Shown piece after piece: positions 1-12,695 of a stretch of 64,000 nucleotides of DNA. Source of the stretch: Cinnamomum chago (taxonomy: Eukaryota > Streptophyta > Magnoliopsida > Laurales > Lauraceae). The position numbers and the translations under genes are program-made. Numbering within the stretch: position 1 is the stretch's first letter; the number at the start of each line of letters is the position of its first letter. The notes beneath the pieces were generated by a model. That model was not told where the DNA came from. It saw only the letters and a list, made by a program, of their open reading frames with translations, and searched no databases. The stretch spans positions 61,971,501 through 62,035,500 of the forward strand of contig CP142458.1 of NCBI GenBank assembly GCA_038049695.1, given 5' to 3'.

Positions 1-131
1 TCATCATGCAAAAATAATGATAATCGACTTTGATTTGTAGGATCAGTACTGTTTAATTTTAAGATAAGCTACGTTTCAGCTTAGGAGAGCTTGCCCCATA
101 TATATATATATATATATATATCTGTGTGTAT

Positions 132-310
132 GGGGAGATGCACCTATGAGAGATAAGAGTAGGGGCCCTTACATTTAAGTTGTTGGCACTAGATATGGAT
201 GTGAGGACCCCCACGCAATCTCTCATTGAGAGTATTTCTAATATTAGAGGAAAGGGGGACCCCTTACTCTCATAGTAGCGTGAGAGTAATTCTCATAGGA
301 GCATTTTCAT
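132..310. mobile_element. Small TIR element (MITE) inside a (TA)n microsatellite, copy 1
   Basis: The ends are imperfect inverted repeats. The left end reads GGAGATGCACCTATGAGA and the right end, reverse-complemented, reads GAAAATGCTCCTATGAGA. Runs of (TA)n flank both sides (about 98-121 and 311-330), as if the element had inserted into a TA microsatellite. The interior has no ORF. It resembles the element at 45418-45549 both at the ends and in an internal stretch around 185-210 (GATATGgAtgTGAGG-like). Both are therefore probably members of one non-autonomous family. The superfamily is unknown and a target duplication cannot be resolved inside TA repeats. Confidence 0.6.
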
Positions 311-331
311 ATATATATATATATATATATC

Positions 332-2878
332 GAGATTTGCAAGATATCAAGCTTTGAAAATTGACCATGTAGCCGTTTTCAGCCTTCCAAAGAGATCTAA
401 CGGTGTTGATGAGACAAAATGGGCGTTTTTGGTATCACATAATAGTGGCTCATCACAGAAGGAGTCGGGTTTGCATGAGACAAACTTGAGACGGAGCAGA
501 TTTGGGTTTACCCCAACCTGCCCCAAACCTACACCGTTGTCATCCCGATAGGAATACACTAGCATAATAACTTTAATTAGAAAGAGAAAAACTCATGTGG
601 GCACCTATGCTCATAGTAAGGTGAGAACCACTTGCCTAAATATTTAGTGGGTCCCACCTAGCCATCATTCTAAGTGGCCATAAAACAGAGACCCCTTAAT
701 AGTCATCGTCTAAGATTTGTCACCCATCCTAATGGACTAGATCATTTGATCGATTGTACACTTTTTTAGATTGTGAGAATTATGAGTAGTTAATCAAATG
801 GATAATTAAGATGATATGAGCCTCCATCACCGCACGCATGTTGGTTGGGAGAGTCTTTCAATCTATGTAGTCTCATCCCTAGGTGGGGAGGGGGCCCTTT
901 CACCAAGAAATAAATTGACTTTTAAATAGTTTAAAATAATAAATAAATGCAAAATAAACATAGAACAACCTTAAGAAAAACTTTTATAGTTTTTTTTTTA
1001 ATCAAATTTTCACCATCTTATTTAAATTATCATATTTCTCTCACAAACTTAACTTTTTGGAATTTTGAAATCAAGATAATTGTGACAACGTGGCATGTCC
1101 GTGCCTATGGAGTTCAATGGTCACAACTTTGCTTCTTACTTACATCTCATGAATAAATTTCAACGATCTTTACAAATTTTCCATTTTCTCTAGATACTTT
1201 TGAATAGATTTGTAGAAAATTATTTAAATTTTATGTAAGTATGAAAATCGTAAAAATTTGTGTTGAAACTTTTTTTTTGGGGGGGATTTTTCTTAGTTTC
1301 TTTTATTATCATTTCAATCTTATCCTACTTTGTCTCGATTCTTTTCTTTGACAATATTTTGAAAATATCCAAATAACATTAGGAGCATATTATTTTAAAT
1401 AAAAAAACAAAACATATTATCATAATAACTTCAAAGTATCCGTCAGATTTGCGTAACCAGCAATATCTTGCACGACGTTTGTGACCATGATTTCAACTAG
1501 GAAAGGACGTAACTAGTCAGTGCATGACAATGACTTGGAGTGACTTTGCCCGACTTGACTCTCATCTGAAAGTCTAGACCACCAAAAGCACCACATGCTC
1601 CAATTTTCTTGCCGTGGTCTAGATCAAGATCACACTGTTATGACTCGTGGGTGGAACCATCTTAGCACGACAGAACAAGTGAATGCAACGCTCCATCTCG
1701 AGTACCACAACTCATATTTATTATACTCAATGGCATACAATACATTGGCGAAGGAAGAGAGGGATAGGGACACTTCCAGACATTGATTTCCTATCGCTGT
1801 TTTGACTAGTGAATCGGAATCTTCTGATTGCCTCAGTCAAAGAAATACAACGAAGACATCACCTCTGCCTTCATCAATGGGACTCACTTCTTTTCTTTTC
1901 TATGTAGAAAGATGTTGCGCCTTTTAAGGACAATTTCGACTCAGTCACATGTTCTCCTTCACTATGCACTCCATGAGAGACCACCTTTAACCCTGCCTTG
2001 AATTTCACAGGTCTCACATGACAATGACATTGGCATGGATATGAATATGAATATGAATGTGGAGCATACAAGTGTGAAAGTGAAAATCTTCCACCTAGAT
2101 AGTGCTCTAAAAAGACATTGACTTGTGACAGGCATTTAAACTTGACCAGACTCGGTGGCAAGACTTTTGCTTAGCAAATGGTCCGGTGGAGCGAACTTTC
2201 CCGATGTTAGCACCCAGTGTATTTTTTATTTATCCAAATACTCAATTTCAGTTTCTATCTAAATACAGCTGAAAAACTCAACTGTAGTAGGCCAACCATT
2301 AAATTAATCACTGAATTTTACAAAATAAGGGACTCACTCTGTTTATATCCAGAGAGATGAGAAAAGCAAAGGAAATTGATCATTTGTTCAAAATGTAGTC
2401 AATCCGCAACAGTGGCGGACCCAAAATTTTCATTTGAGAGGTGCAAGCCCAAATAGTTCAGAGCAAACTCAGGATTTTCATGTGGGTTTTGAGTGACAGA
2501 ATCTTAATTTATGTAAAATTTCGAAGTAGAAATAGAATTTTGATTGCGGTTTTAGAAGTAGATCGAGGCCCAATGGGAGCGTGTGTCCCCACATCGATGC
2601 ATGTAGGTCCGCCCCTTATCAGCTGTGGCCATGTTATTGATTTGAATAATAATTTTAAGTAATTTTTTTGTAAGTAATAATATATATTTTTTTTGGTAGA
2701 ATAATGATACTTTTAAGTTAATCAACACAATGGGTGTACATGTGACCAAGCGGTTTGGATTCTCAAAAAGTGGGTTGAAACTGGTGTGATAAATAAGGGT
2801 GTTCCGCCCTGCTAATACAATTGTTTCCCTATTGGGTTTTCTTTTTTTTTTTTTTTTTTTTTCCTTCAAAGATTCTGA
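332..2878. other. Intergenic DNA, no gene recognised
   Basis: Only short, unconserved open frames occur here. About 590-870 resembles the low-copy repeats rich in GTGGGTCCCAC-type motifs seen elsewhere in the window. Around 910-1000 a stretch containing AATTGACTTTTAAATAGT matches part of the direct repeats at 2879-3445. About 1470-2200 is somewhat more GC-rich, but it has no splice-bounded reading frame or recognisable protein. Confidence 0.5.
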
Positions 2879-3445
2879 ATTCTCTCCTAGTGGAAAATAA
2901 TGACTAGACAATGACAGACACTATCATGAATAACATTATGAAAAGATTGGAATCTTGAGAAATTATTGCTTGTTTTCTTTAGATTTTATTAGAAAACTTT
3001 GTGAAAAACAAATTGACTTTTAAATAGTACCAAATGCACGATAAATCGGTACTAATTTTAAAAACAATTGTCATAGAGTCCATATGAACAACCCACTAGG
3101 GTAACAAGCCTTTCTTGCCCTTCTACAATGCAATCATTTCACCCTTTGGCTTTTGCCCTACTACAATGCAATCGTTTCTCCCTTTGATTTTTTATTTTTT
3201 TTTCTTTTTCTGTCATTGTCATCCCTTCCTTTATTCCCACTTCTTTCCTAGTGGAAAAATAATAACTAGACAATGACAGACACTATCATGAATAGCAGCA
3301 TTCTGAAAAGATTAGAATCTTGAGAAATTATTGCTTTGTTTTCTTGAGATTTTATTAGAGAATTTCACGGAAAAGAATAGACTTTTAAATAGTAGCAAAT
3401 GCGAAATAAATACGAAATAAATTTTAGGAAAAGTTTTCATAGTTT
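2879..3445 (+). repeat. Two direct copies of a ~200-bp repeat, 360 bp apart
   Basis: Copy one (about 2879-3080) and copy two (about 3239-3445) share long matching blocks, including ACAATGACAGACACTATCAT and ATCTTGAGAAATTATTGCTT, with scattered substitutions and small indels. A third partial copy of the AATTGACTTTTAAATAGT block lies near 910. Between the copies a short unit, CTACAATGCAATC plus flanks, is tandemly doubled (about 3123-3188). No coding potential was seen. This looks like an old local duplication or two decayed copies of one mobile element. Confidence 0.7.
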
Positions 3446-5790
3446 ATGTCTTAACCAAATGGGGGTTGGGTAGTTACCTCTTGGGACAGAATGTGGAGAA
3501 ATTGTTTTTCTTCACAACAGGAACTTTATGAATTCCTCTACACATAATTGCATGCTTAAAATGTCACCCCTTCAAATGCTTGCACCCTCTACACAATAGA
3601 GAACTTAAATACCCATAGGAGAACGAACCGCCCCAAACTCTACCACAAATACTATCTATTTACAATTACATTGACATCAGTTTTATGAGCCCTTTCTCGT
3701 CTACTTCTGATTTAAGGTGCCCAACACCAAACCGACAAAGGGAGATATACAAAAGTGTTAGAACTAAGGGAAAAGTTACAAACATGATCAGCCATCAGAG
3801 ACTAAGCAATTCTTTTTAACAATGGAATGCAATTCTCATTCTTCTTCTTTCAAGTGGAACAGAATAACAGAAGAAGTAATATGTTTTACTCGTTTTCTTA
3901 TGTCCTTAGTTTCTCTTGTTCTTTCATGCAACAGGTTTCCACGTCATCATAGAGTAATTAATGAGAGCCTACTCCAATTTGGATTATTATGGATATAGTT
4001 AATCTCTTGGATGAAGAGAGAGAGAGAGAGAGAGAGAGAGAAGTAGTGTTTAGCCTCCTCAGTACCAATCAGCCTAATCTATCAATTTCAGCTGCCTCAT
4101 CTCAACCCTATGCATCGGACCTTTCAGTGTTCCACTTTATTTTAACCTCTCAAAATCAACCTATGCAGGCTTCTAAAATATCAGGTGGGAACTTCCGTCC
4201 AATACTTAAAAAAGGCCCATTCTCCGCCCCTTTATTTCTCCTACGGGCCCACCTTAAGTCAGTCTAATCTTTTCATCCAATGTTGTTCCATGATCATCAT
4301 ACATCCCCGTGGACCCAATTTGGAGAGGCATTCGGCGCTTACAATAGTAAACTTTCTTTTAAAACGTGAATGATAAACTTCCATTAAGAAAGGATATCTA
4401 AACAGTGTCGAAATATACTGGAAAGCTACAAGGATCATGAACAAAAGCCCCAGACGGAAAAAGGAAACTGAAAAGGCTAACTGAGATTGTAAACCGTGGC
4501 TTTACCTATGACATTCATAAATGATGTATTTCCTTCTGTCCAAAGACAAATAAATACGTCTTCAGTAAGGAATTATTCTTGTCTTGTGACAGTTGAAGTA
4601 ACAAACAAGAATTTTGTCATCCGAGTGCTAACTGAGATTGTAATCCAAGGTTTACTAGGTTAACTTATCTTTCATAGGGGAATATTTATCTCTAGTGGAT
4701 CTGTAGGATTGAGTAAAGCTAAAAATACATAATCTTCATTTGATAACCTAAAACACTAGTTAATTGATATTTTCATGCACAACATTGATTTAAAATCGAA
4801 AAACCTCAACAGATTTAAAATCTTAAGATCAAACAAAAATAAATGCAAGTACATATCTTTTGAGGGGTAAAGTAAAAAGTGTTTTCCTGAATGTAGCCTG
4901 TAAGAAGCTGCTTTTTAAAATTAACTTTCAACGCTTTTCCAGAAAAGATTGTTTGGGTAGCACACTTCCATACCTACTTGACCAAAAATACAACCAAGAT
5001 TGTTTGGTTAGGAAAAGCTTGCTTTGGGTGCAATTCATGCATCAGGTTGGGGCTAGTCAAATTCCTCAAGATAGTCAAACTGAAACTACACATTCAATTG
5101 AAATCGTCATCACTGTGTGTTTGAGAGTATAGGACAAAAGGTTCACCAAAATGGAAACACTTCGATGATGAGTCCACCACTCCAGGACTCCATTATCATA
5201 TACATGGTACAGAACTAGTGTTAAGGGTGAAAATTCATAAAATGGTATAAGAGGCCAAACAGGGTCATCTTTGGCTATATCTTACCATTATACTACCATA
5301 AAAACTTATACCCACTCATTCAACTATAGTAGTGTTTAAAACTTAGTGATGGATCTTTTACCTGATTAATACATGAAAATCCATGTATAAAAATCACAAA
5401 AATCTGTCTTACCTTTGTCTTAAAAAGAAAACAGCAAACCATGTTAGCAAAAGTTCATTTCATAAAAATGCACATCTCTTTAACCTCTCAATGCCTGCTC
5501 ATTAATTTATTCATTTACAACACCAATAACATTCCAAAGATAAAACCATCTACCACCCATTCTATTCACAACCATCCATATTCAAGTGCAAATAAGAGAT
5601 TCAAATGAAAATAAGATGAGATCCATGAAAGAAAAGCACATGTAAAGTACCCATGCAAGATTCCAAACAGAAGAGGCATTGTTTCAGATTAGAAAATCAA
5701 GAAATTCTAATAAATGCAAAGAAAGAAACGCATTAAACATATTCCACATGTAAGTTCTTATAGAAAAGGATTCTAATTCTCATCAATGCT

Positions 5791-5941
5791 CTTCAGTAAT
5801 GATCAAATACTTAATGGTATCTTAAGAACCTTTGGTACAAGGTCATGTGCCTTCTAGCAAAACACTCTTCAGAACGATCATATACTTCATGGTATCTTAT
5901 GAACCTTTGGAAGAAGGTCATGTGCCTTCTAGCAAGACTCC
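5791..5941. repeat. Tandem duplication, ~76-bp unit, two copies
   Basis: Unit one (5791-5866) and unit two (5867-5941) both begin CTTCAG and share ATGGTATCTTA, GAACCTTTGG and GGTCATGTGCCTTCTAGCAA. There are roughly ten differences by eye. The sequence is non-coding and is probably a replication-slippage or unequal-exchange product. Confidence 0.8.
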
Positions 5942-8278
5942 CATCACTGGGTAGCTTTCTTCAACTGAAGATCAGCTAATATGGTCGCTGATAGCTTCAC
6001 CAAACTTGCAGCTCCTCTCTATCTTTACTTCTTTCCTGCTTTGCAGGAACAGAGTTTCAGAGATAATGCACATCAGCATGAGGTCTTTACTGCTGAAAAT
6101 TTTTCTACTTCTCCAATGAGACAAGTTTACTCTATCTTATCTTAGACCTTTGTTATGTTATGTTAGGATTGACATATGAGCTTTCTCTTTACTTCATTCC
6201 CCTTTTAGCTTAAGAAAAAACTACTGTTGAAGACTCTAAAAGGCATTACTTCTTTTTCTCTTTTTTTTGGAATGTAAAAGGCATTACTTCTCCACCCAAG
6301 AGAATTGAAAACCAAAGAACGCAAAAACAAACTAGTTAGAAAATTCAAGAAAATGAGCTCAGATCAAAGAGGGAAAATGAAAAAAGCCAATCAAGAGATT
6401 AGAAAATCAATGAATCCACTAAAAGTGCAATTAAGAAGCAAATGAACATGCATGCGATGAAACTTATCTTCCAATACTCAATACCATGCTTTGTATCAGC
6501 ATTTTGTACTGTTATCATAATATCTATTTGGCATAAGAGGATATTTGGTCACTCCTGTACTTTATATGCACACTCATTAAAAGTTAGTGGTAGACATGTA
6601 TTATTTTGCACTGATGGTTTTCATGTGTCATGGTCTTTACAGAGGGCAGCAATTCCTCTGGCATGCATCCAATTAGCAACTGAATCAACTATCAGGGGCT
6701 ATGAATAGTAGAGCAGGAAATAAGATCTGCAGCCTCCAAAGTCCAAACAGAAGCGATGAGGTACTCTCCAATGCACATGGATTGTGATGTCTGCTGTAGT
6801 GAAACAAGTTTCTGCCATGAGTGTTGTTGTATTCTTTGTAGCAAGATTATTGATTGGGAATACAGTAATTAGATTGATCAGATATGAAGAAAAACTGAGA
6901 ATTATATCTACGGGCGTGTTGCACATGTCAGCTGCCCTTTCTGTAGGGAGGACCAGTGGTGGAACCAGAATTTTCTCCTTGGGGGACAAGTGATGGACCA
7001 CCTCATATAAATGGCCAGTGAAAAAGTAAAAATCATTTATCAAAATAAATGCACAATATGTTGTGTAAAGCTAAGGTCAAGATGACATTTGGTCTGACCA
7101 ACCCAATATTTGGGCCACAATCTGATCCACATTAGAACACCACCAGATGAGAAGGAGTGGTCATTGATACCATCAAAATGGGTTTGGGTTGAATTGAAAA
7201 CTGACCGTAACATGTATAGGCTCAACTTGAAACTGAACTATTTGTTAGTCAAGTTGAAACTCTCATCCAAAACCCTTAATTAACAAGTGGGAGGGCTGGG
7301 TTGCAGGTTATAATAGTGCAACTAGTTAGGCTTGGTTGGGTCTGAGTTGAATTTGTGGACCCAATAGGAGCACACATAATACAAACCCACCTTATTTATT
7401 AATCAAGTCAAAAATGTCAAAGTGAATCGTCAACTAATGAGTATGATTTTAGTTGAGTTAGTGGGTCAAGTCTGGAATTGCCACCCTACATGTGTGGTCC
7501 AAATCTATAATAGGCCCTTTCGTACCCTGGTATTAAATACCTAGCCATGCTTAAAAAAACTTTTTTAAATTTAGAAACAAAGGTGAAAATACTATCAAAT
7601 GGCCATTAAATAATATCTCCTTTAAATGAATAAGGGAAGATGAAAAATTAATACCCACCCATCACCTAGTAAATCAAATGCCAGGAACATCTTGGTCTCA
7701 TGACTCTCATCTACATCTCCACCATGTAGCCTTCAAAACTTGCCTCTTTAACAATCTAGTGTTAGACCCAGTCAAAATATAATAATCTATTGTTAAAGCC
7801 CATTTCACCATGTATCCCTTGGAACTCAATTCCATGTAAATAGGCGGGTTTTGATTGAATCTACAGTGGAGCTAAGGGGAGAGGAGAGTAGGTAGAGATG
7901 AGAGAGGGAGAGAACCTGATGTGAGCCCTAAGGTTAGGGCTTGCGTGGAAGTGCAAAGACTTCACATGAGGACACACCTCTCAGGAGATGGGATCTACCA
8001 CAATATTATTTCAATAATCAAAGTCTGAGAATTCCTTCCATACAATGCAATATAAATAGGGAAAACAAACTTAATGGCTAAGAAATCTAATCAATTAGGA
8101 AAGCAAACAAAATTAGAAACTATCCTAATTGCAACTCTTAAGCAAAAAATAAAAAGTAATAACAAATAATGAAATAAATAAAACTTTAAATTTCCTTGGG
8201 TCCCACATGTGGACCACGAGACTCCTTACAACATGTGATTGTTGTTGTTGCGTGACTTGCGTCAGAACCGAGAAATAT

Positions 8279-8430
8279 GTGAGAGAGAGAGAGAGAGGAG
8301 GGAGGCAGAGAGAAAGGGAGAGGGGGAAAATAGAGAGAGAATAAAGACTGGGAGAAAATGGAAAGGAATAAAACTGAAAGAGGAGGGAGAAAAAAAGAGA
8401 ATCAGGCAAAGAGGAAATGGGAGAGATGAG

Positions 8431-8478
<48 letters not shown>

Positions 8479-8490
8479 CGCGCGCGTGCA
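8279..8490. repeat. Complementary (GA)n and (TC)n microsatellites followed by alternating GC
   Basis: A (GA)n run begins about 8279. A (CT)n run spans 8434-8473 and is followed by alternating purine-pyrimidine TGTGTGCGCGCGCG (about 8473-8487). The GA and TC tracts lie about 150 bp apart in opposite sense and could pair as a hairpin. The alternating GC tract is a candidate Z-DNA sequence. Long frames here are low-complexity artefacts. Confidence 0.75.
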
Positions 8491-10040
8491 AGCACGCATG
8501 TGTGGAGGGGAGTTTTAAAACCTTTCGAGATACGACGCAAGTAAATGGGTAATAGAGTTTAGTGTCAAGTGGGAAAAAAAAGTAGTACAAAACAATACAC
8601 TGATTGAAAAGCACAATAAACAGAAGCTTATCTATGAAAACCCCCATCAAAAACCCATTTGAAATCAATCAAAATCAACCCTACCAAATGGAAAATAGTT
8701 AAAAATCCAATACAAATGATTCCACCAAAACCAATTAACAATAGAACGCAAAGAAACATACCTCGAATAACTGTGTTTTTTTTTTTTTTCCTTGCCCCGG
8801 TTGTCTACTAAAGATACCTCTCACGGATTGCATGAGTGGTAACTCTTTTGCCTCCACATGAGAGACCCTATGACAAATCCAAACCCCTCACACTCACTAA
8901 CCATCCATGAAATTAGCAGCCAACCTAATTTGACATTAATCTGAATTATATTCACCATTGTACCATTGGATTAAAGTTTATAAAAAAAATGTAGCTTAAG
9001 AAACCGTTAAACTTTAAGTTCCCTATATCAATGGTTTTGATGATATGAATGAGATGATATTTTCCCAAAATTATGCCCACAATGAGACCTTTCCATCACA
9101 CAATCCCCCATGATTAACATGCATCCAAGTGGGTCACAAAAGGGACTTAGAGCTTTACCTCACGAAATTCATATATAAACCCTTATCGTGCAAGTACCAT
9201 GCGTACCTTGTTGTTGAGCCCACATGGGGATTGGGTTTTTTGGGGGTGGGGTGGGGTTGGAAAGATCTTGATGGGCCCTACCTCTTTCCAAAACCTCAGG
9301 CCCACCAGATCACCCTAACCACTTGAACCATGGCCCCCTAATGCAGCGGTTTTATTAAAAGAAGAAAAAAGCATAAATATATATACATAATTTTGCAGCC
9401 GGTCCAACCTGGAGTCCATTCAGATTGGTGCAACTACAAACCCATGAGATCGGTGACGATCGAGGGGGGATCCCTCTGCGTGGGACTTTCACATTCGTGA
9501 TCAGGTGGGCCCCACTAGATGTTGCGCACAGTAAGATCTATGCACACCATGTGCATTGGATCATTTGTGTGTAATGGTTTTTGCTGCTGCTGCTACTTCT
9601 AGCTCCCTTGTCGGAATGGGTTTTAAAGGGCAATGACATGCAGAGGGATAGAGAGATGACTTCTCAAGGAGAGGGACAAAGGGAGGGAGTAAGAAAGTGG
9701 AAGGAGAGGAAGGAGAGAAGAAGGTGGGGACTGGGGAGAGGAAAGGAAAAGGAAGAAAAAATTAAAAAGAATTCCAATAAAAGCTTGCAGCTTTCCACCT
9801 TTTTTTTTTTTTTTTTGGATAACAAGCAGCTTTCCACATTGTTTCCACAATAGTGGATAGTCAAGGCTTCCTTTCCCAAAATGTGGATCTTGGCTTTTAT
9901 TATTTGAAAATAATGAGAATAAATTAATAATCAAACTAGCTTGAGGAAACTACGGAAAAAATCCCTGTAGGAACCCATAGGACCGACGAGGATCCAGTAG
10001 CATATTAAAGACGGGAGGGGTCCTCAAGTTCTTTTTCAGT

Positions 10041-10343
10041 CTTTTTTTTTTTATCATTTTGCGATATGGTCGATCTCAACCATTTTGTAGTATTCTTTTT
10101 TTTTTTATCATTTTGCGATATGGTCGATATCGACCATTTTGTAGTATTCCTATTTACATGTTGGGAAGAAAAATATGACTGCCAGATTGGTCGATAATGA
10201 TGATGAGGAGGAAGTAGTTTTGGTCGATATCGACCATTCTGTCGTGTTCAACGAATAAGATAGTTATGGGTTGGAAAAAATCTAACTGATAAATAGGTCG
10301 ATATCGGCCATTAAAGCTAAGTAGTGATGGTCGATATCAACCA
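10041..10343. repeat. Array of palindromic TGGTCGATATCGACCA motifs in MULE A
   Basis: The perfect or near-perfect 16-bp palindrome TGGTCGATATCGACCA occurs at 10067 (two mismatches), 10121, 10221, 10295 (AGGTCGATATCGGCCA) and 10328 (TGGTCGATATCAACCA). A further copy lies at 11439-11454 near the other end of the element. The first two copies sit inside a ~54-bp tandem duplication (10041-10149). Repeated palindromes near transposon ends are plausible transposase-binding sites. That role is inferred, not shown. Confidence 0.85.
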
Positions 10344-10804
10344 TTAGAGCTAAGAAGAAAAAAAAAAAGCACTCTCTCTCTTCCGCAGAAGGTCGAGATC
10401 GGATTTAATCATATCTGCAGAAGATGGACCACGATCGATTTGAAGCATAGGCTAGAAACCAAGAGGAGCAATGGCATGGTTAGTTGCGTCGGTGCTGGGA
10501 CTTTGGCCATTTGTCGTGGCAGAAGAAGATCATTGATCTCTGGGTGGGTGTCTCTGGGTGGGTGAGATCGTCAGTCCATTTTTGTAGAAGGAGATCATTG
10601 ATCTCTGGGTGAGAGAGATCTATGGGTGGGTAAAATCATCGGTCCATTTTGGAATTTTGGCCATTTTTGCAATTGGTAGCAATCTAAAACAGGGTGTGTA
10701 GAAGGAAATCGTCTGTCTTCAGTTGAAGCATCCAGACCCTGTTTCTGATTGCTGTCGGTTGTAAATCGATGAAGTTGCAGAGGGGCGAATTATCCAGAAC
10801 TTGA

Positions 10805-11400
10805 TTGTTGAGATCGAATCATAGAAGAGGACGGTGTGTTTGGTGGTTTGGTTTCCGACTTGGTTGTAGAGGGCGGACGTGGAGAGGAATCGCCGAGGAT
10901 CTAGGCGTCCCGTCGCTGGAGAAGACTACCGCAGAGGAGAGAAGAAGAAACAGAGGAGTCGGGCTTTGTTGCGCTCATCGCTACCCCTTCTCGTCTCGTT
11001 GCCAGAGAACAACCGTCGTCGTGTCGCCACCCGCCGTCGCCATCGTTGCAGCCTTGCCGTGGCGAGATAAGAAAATAGAAATCCAACCTGGGTAGTTGCA
11101 CGTTCTGGTTGTAGAACCAGTCGAGGTAGAAGGAAGAAGACCCTGCTTTCAAGATCGGTTCTAGGTTGGTGCAGTTCAGGTCAAGTTGTTGCCCTAACTA
11201 TTTCCGAGCGCCTAGAGGCCAGAGGCGGCGAGGGAGTTGTCTTAGGGCGTGAAGACGAGGATGAAGAAGAATAAGACGGAGGCGAAGAAGGCAGCCAATA
11301 CGAGATCGTCGATGCCAAGCATTTCACTTCGACATCTCAGATCGAAATGGAACGAAACAGATCTGCATTAGACCAGATGGGTTTCAGAGAAAGCTGGGTT
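10805..11400 (+). other. GC-rich insert inside MULE A, possible captured gene fragment
   Basis: This interior stretch is far richer in G+C and CpG than the AT-rich surroundings. It contains frames of 96 and 63 codons that overlap in different phases, and a short lysine/alanine-rich frame starting ATG at 11262. None resembles a protein I recognise. Sharp composition contrast inside a transposase-less MULE is what Pack-MULE gene capture produces, but no parent gene can be named from sequence alone. About 10540-10660 holds degenerate repeats of an ATCATTGATCTCTGGGTG-like unit. Confidence 0.35.
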
Positions 11401-11588
11401 TTTTTTTTTTTTTTTGTAACATGAGACTTTAGCGATGATAGTCGATATCGACCATGTCACAAAACGACCAAAAAAAAAAAAATTTAAAAGCCCCATTAGG
11501 ACCCCTCCTGTGTGGAAGGTGATAATGGGTCGTCTCCTGACCTGGGGGGTCCTACGGGGGTTTTTCCAGTAGTTTCCTCAACTAGCTT

Positions 11589-12695
11589 TCAAGGGCTTTC
11601 AAGATTTTCAAAAGCCAAAAAAATCGATATTTCTAATATGGCTGCAGAGAAATTTTTTTTTTTTCACCGATTAAAAAAAAAAGCCAAAAAATCTTAAAGA
11701 ATTTTAAGAAGCCCAACCAAAGTGATGCAGCCCCGAATCCATGAATGAAGTAGACCAACTCCATGAAGGAGTTGGCCGAATCCAAGCAATAGGCCAACTC
11801 CACAGTACTGGGGGTTGGTTGAATCCCTCACTGGATTCACAAGCACACAAACATTCACAACCAAAGAGACACTCTCAGCCAGTCTAAAATTATTTATTGA
11901 ATAACAAAAGATGATCATCCCAGTGGGAGAACTAAACAAATATGTAGGATGGGATTGCACGTCCCCTTTCCTAGTTGATTTTTAATTCCCTAAATCTTCT
12001 CTTATTATAAGGAAACTAAATTTCCTAAAAAAAAATTGCTGAAATTAATACAAGTCAAACTAGATTCTTAATTTAAAAACTACTATCTAGATCAAAATCC
12101 TTAATTAAGCGGATGTTCAATTGGACCTGTGGACTGGGCCCAATGGCCAGACCGACCCATGGGTCATGGGTCTGGCCTGCATTACAAACACAACTTAAAC
12201 TAAATGTTTTACAGTCATGTGACAATCCAAGAAGCATACAACATGCAAAAATAAACACAAACTAGGAGTTGCTCATACAACATATGCACGAAGTACCACC
12301 ATTTATCCTGGGAGCATTATCCAAATTCGCAACTAGGCTTTATACTAGGATGAGAAGTTTAAAAATACTGTTAACTTTCATCATTAGAGTTGCTCATCTA
12401 TTTCGAGTCAGAAACAAGAATGGTCCTCTCAAAAAATTTGAAAGTGTGTAACAATGTACAGGTTCAAAATTTGAACAGCTTTGGTGCTAAACTTTCAGAC
12501 ATATCAAGCTGTAATAACTTAATTTCTAAACATAAAGTTTACTAGAAACTAAGACCCATTACAAACCAACACATTCATGAGCTCAAAGTTTCCAAAATAA
12601 GTCTCAGACCAATAAAAATTTGATGCCATGCCACAAACTACAACGAGAGAATGAGTGATCAAGAATCGTAGTTTACCTGGATAAACATTAACGTG
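11589..12695. other. 3' flank of C1D, no separate gene
   Basis: This lies downstream of the C1D stop codon on the minus strand, so its right part probably includes the 3' UTR. About 11740-11850 has short inverted repeats, including CCAACTCC paired with GGAGTTGG. No recognisable coding region was seen on either strand. Confidence 0.45.

Larger units (their letters stand above)
3446..9933. other. Long intergenic region without a recognisable gene
   Basis: Six-frame reading shows only short frames lacking conserved motifs. It contains a (GA)n run near 4014-4041, a 76-bp tandem duplication (5791-5941), a GA/TC/GC microsatellite complex (8279-8490) and several stretches rich in GTGGGCCCCAC-like motifs (for example 9490-9520) resembling dispersed repeats. 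Nothing supports a tRNA, rRNA or protein gene. Confidence 0.5.
9943..11579. mobile_element. Non-autonomous Mutator-like (MULE) transposon A
   Basis: The ends are inverted repeats. The left end starts GAGGAAACTACGGAAAAA. The right end, reverse-complemented, starts GAGGAAACTACTGGAAAAA. Similarity continues to a shared GGAGGGGTCCT block and, further in, to a shared TGGTCGATATCGAC block. The flanks carry a perfect 9-bp direct repeat AACTAGCTT (9934-9942 and 11580-11588), the target-duplication length typical of Mutator elements. No MURA-type transposase is visible, so movement would need one supplied in trans. The 1637-bp interior includes a clearly GC-richer segment that may have been captured from elsewhere. 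Confidence 0.9.

Noticed and set aside
8125..8668. Several overlapping frames around 8.1-8.7 kb on both strands
   Set aside because: They are translations of GA/TC microsatellites (Arg-Glu or Leu-Ser repeats).
10805..11152. Frames of 83-96 codons on both strands in the GC-rich interior of MULE A
   Set aside because: Overlapping frames on opposite strands arise because GC-rich sequence has few stops; none shows a protein signature.
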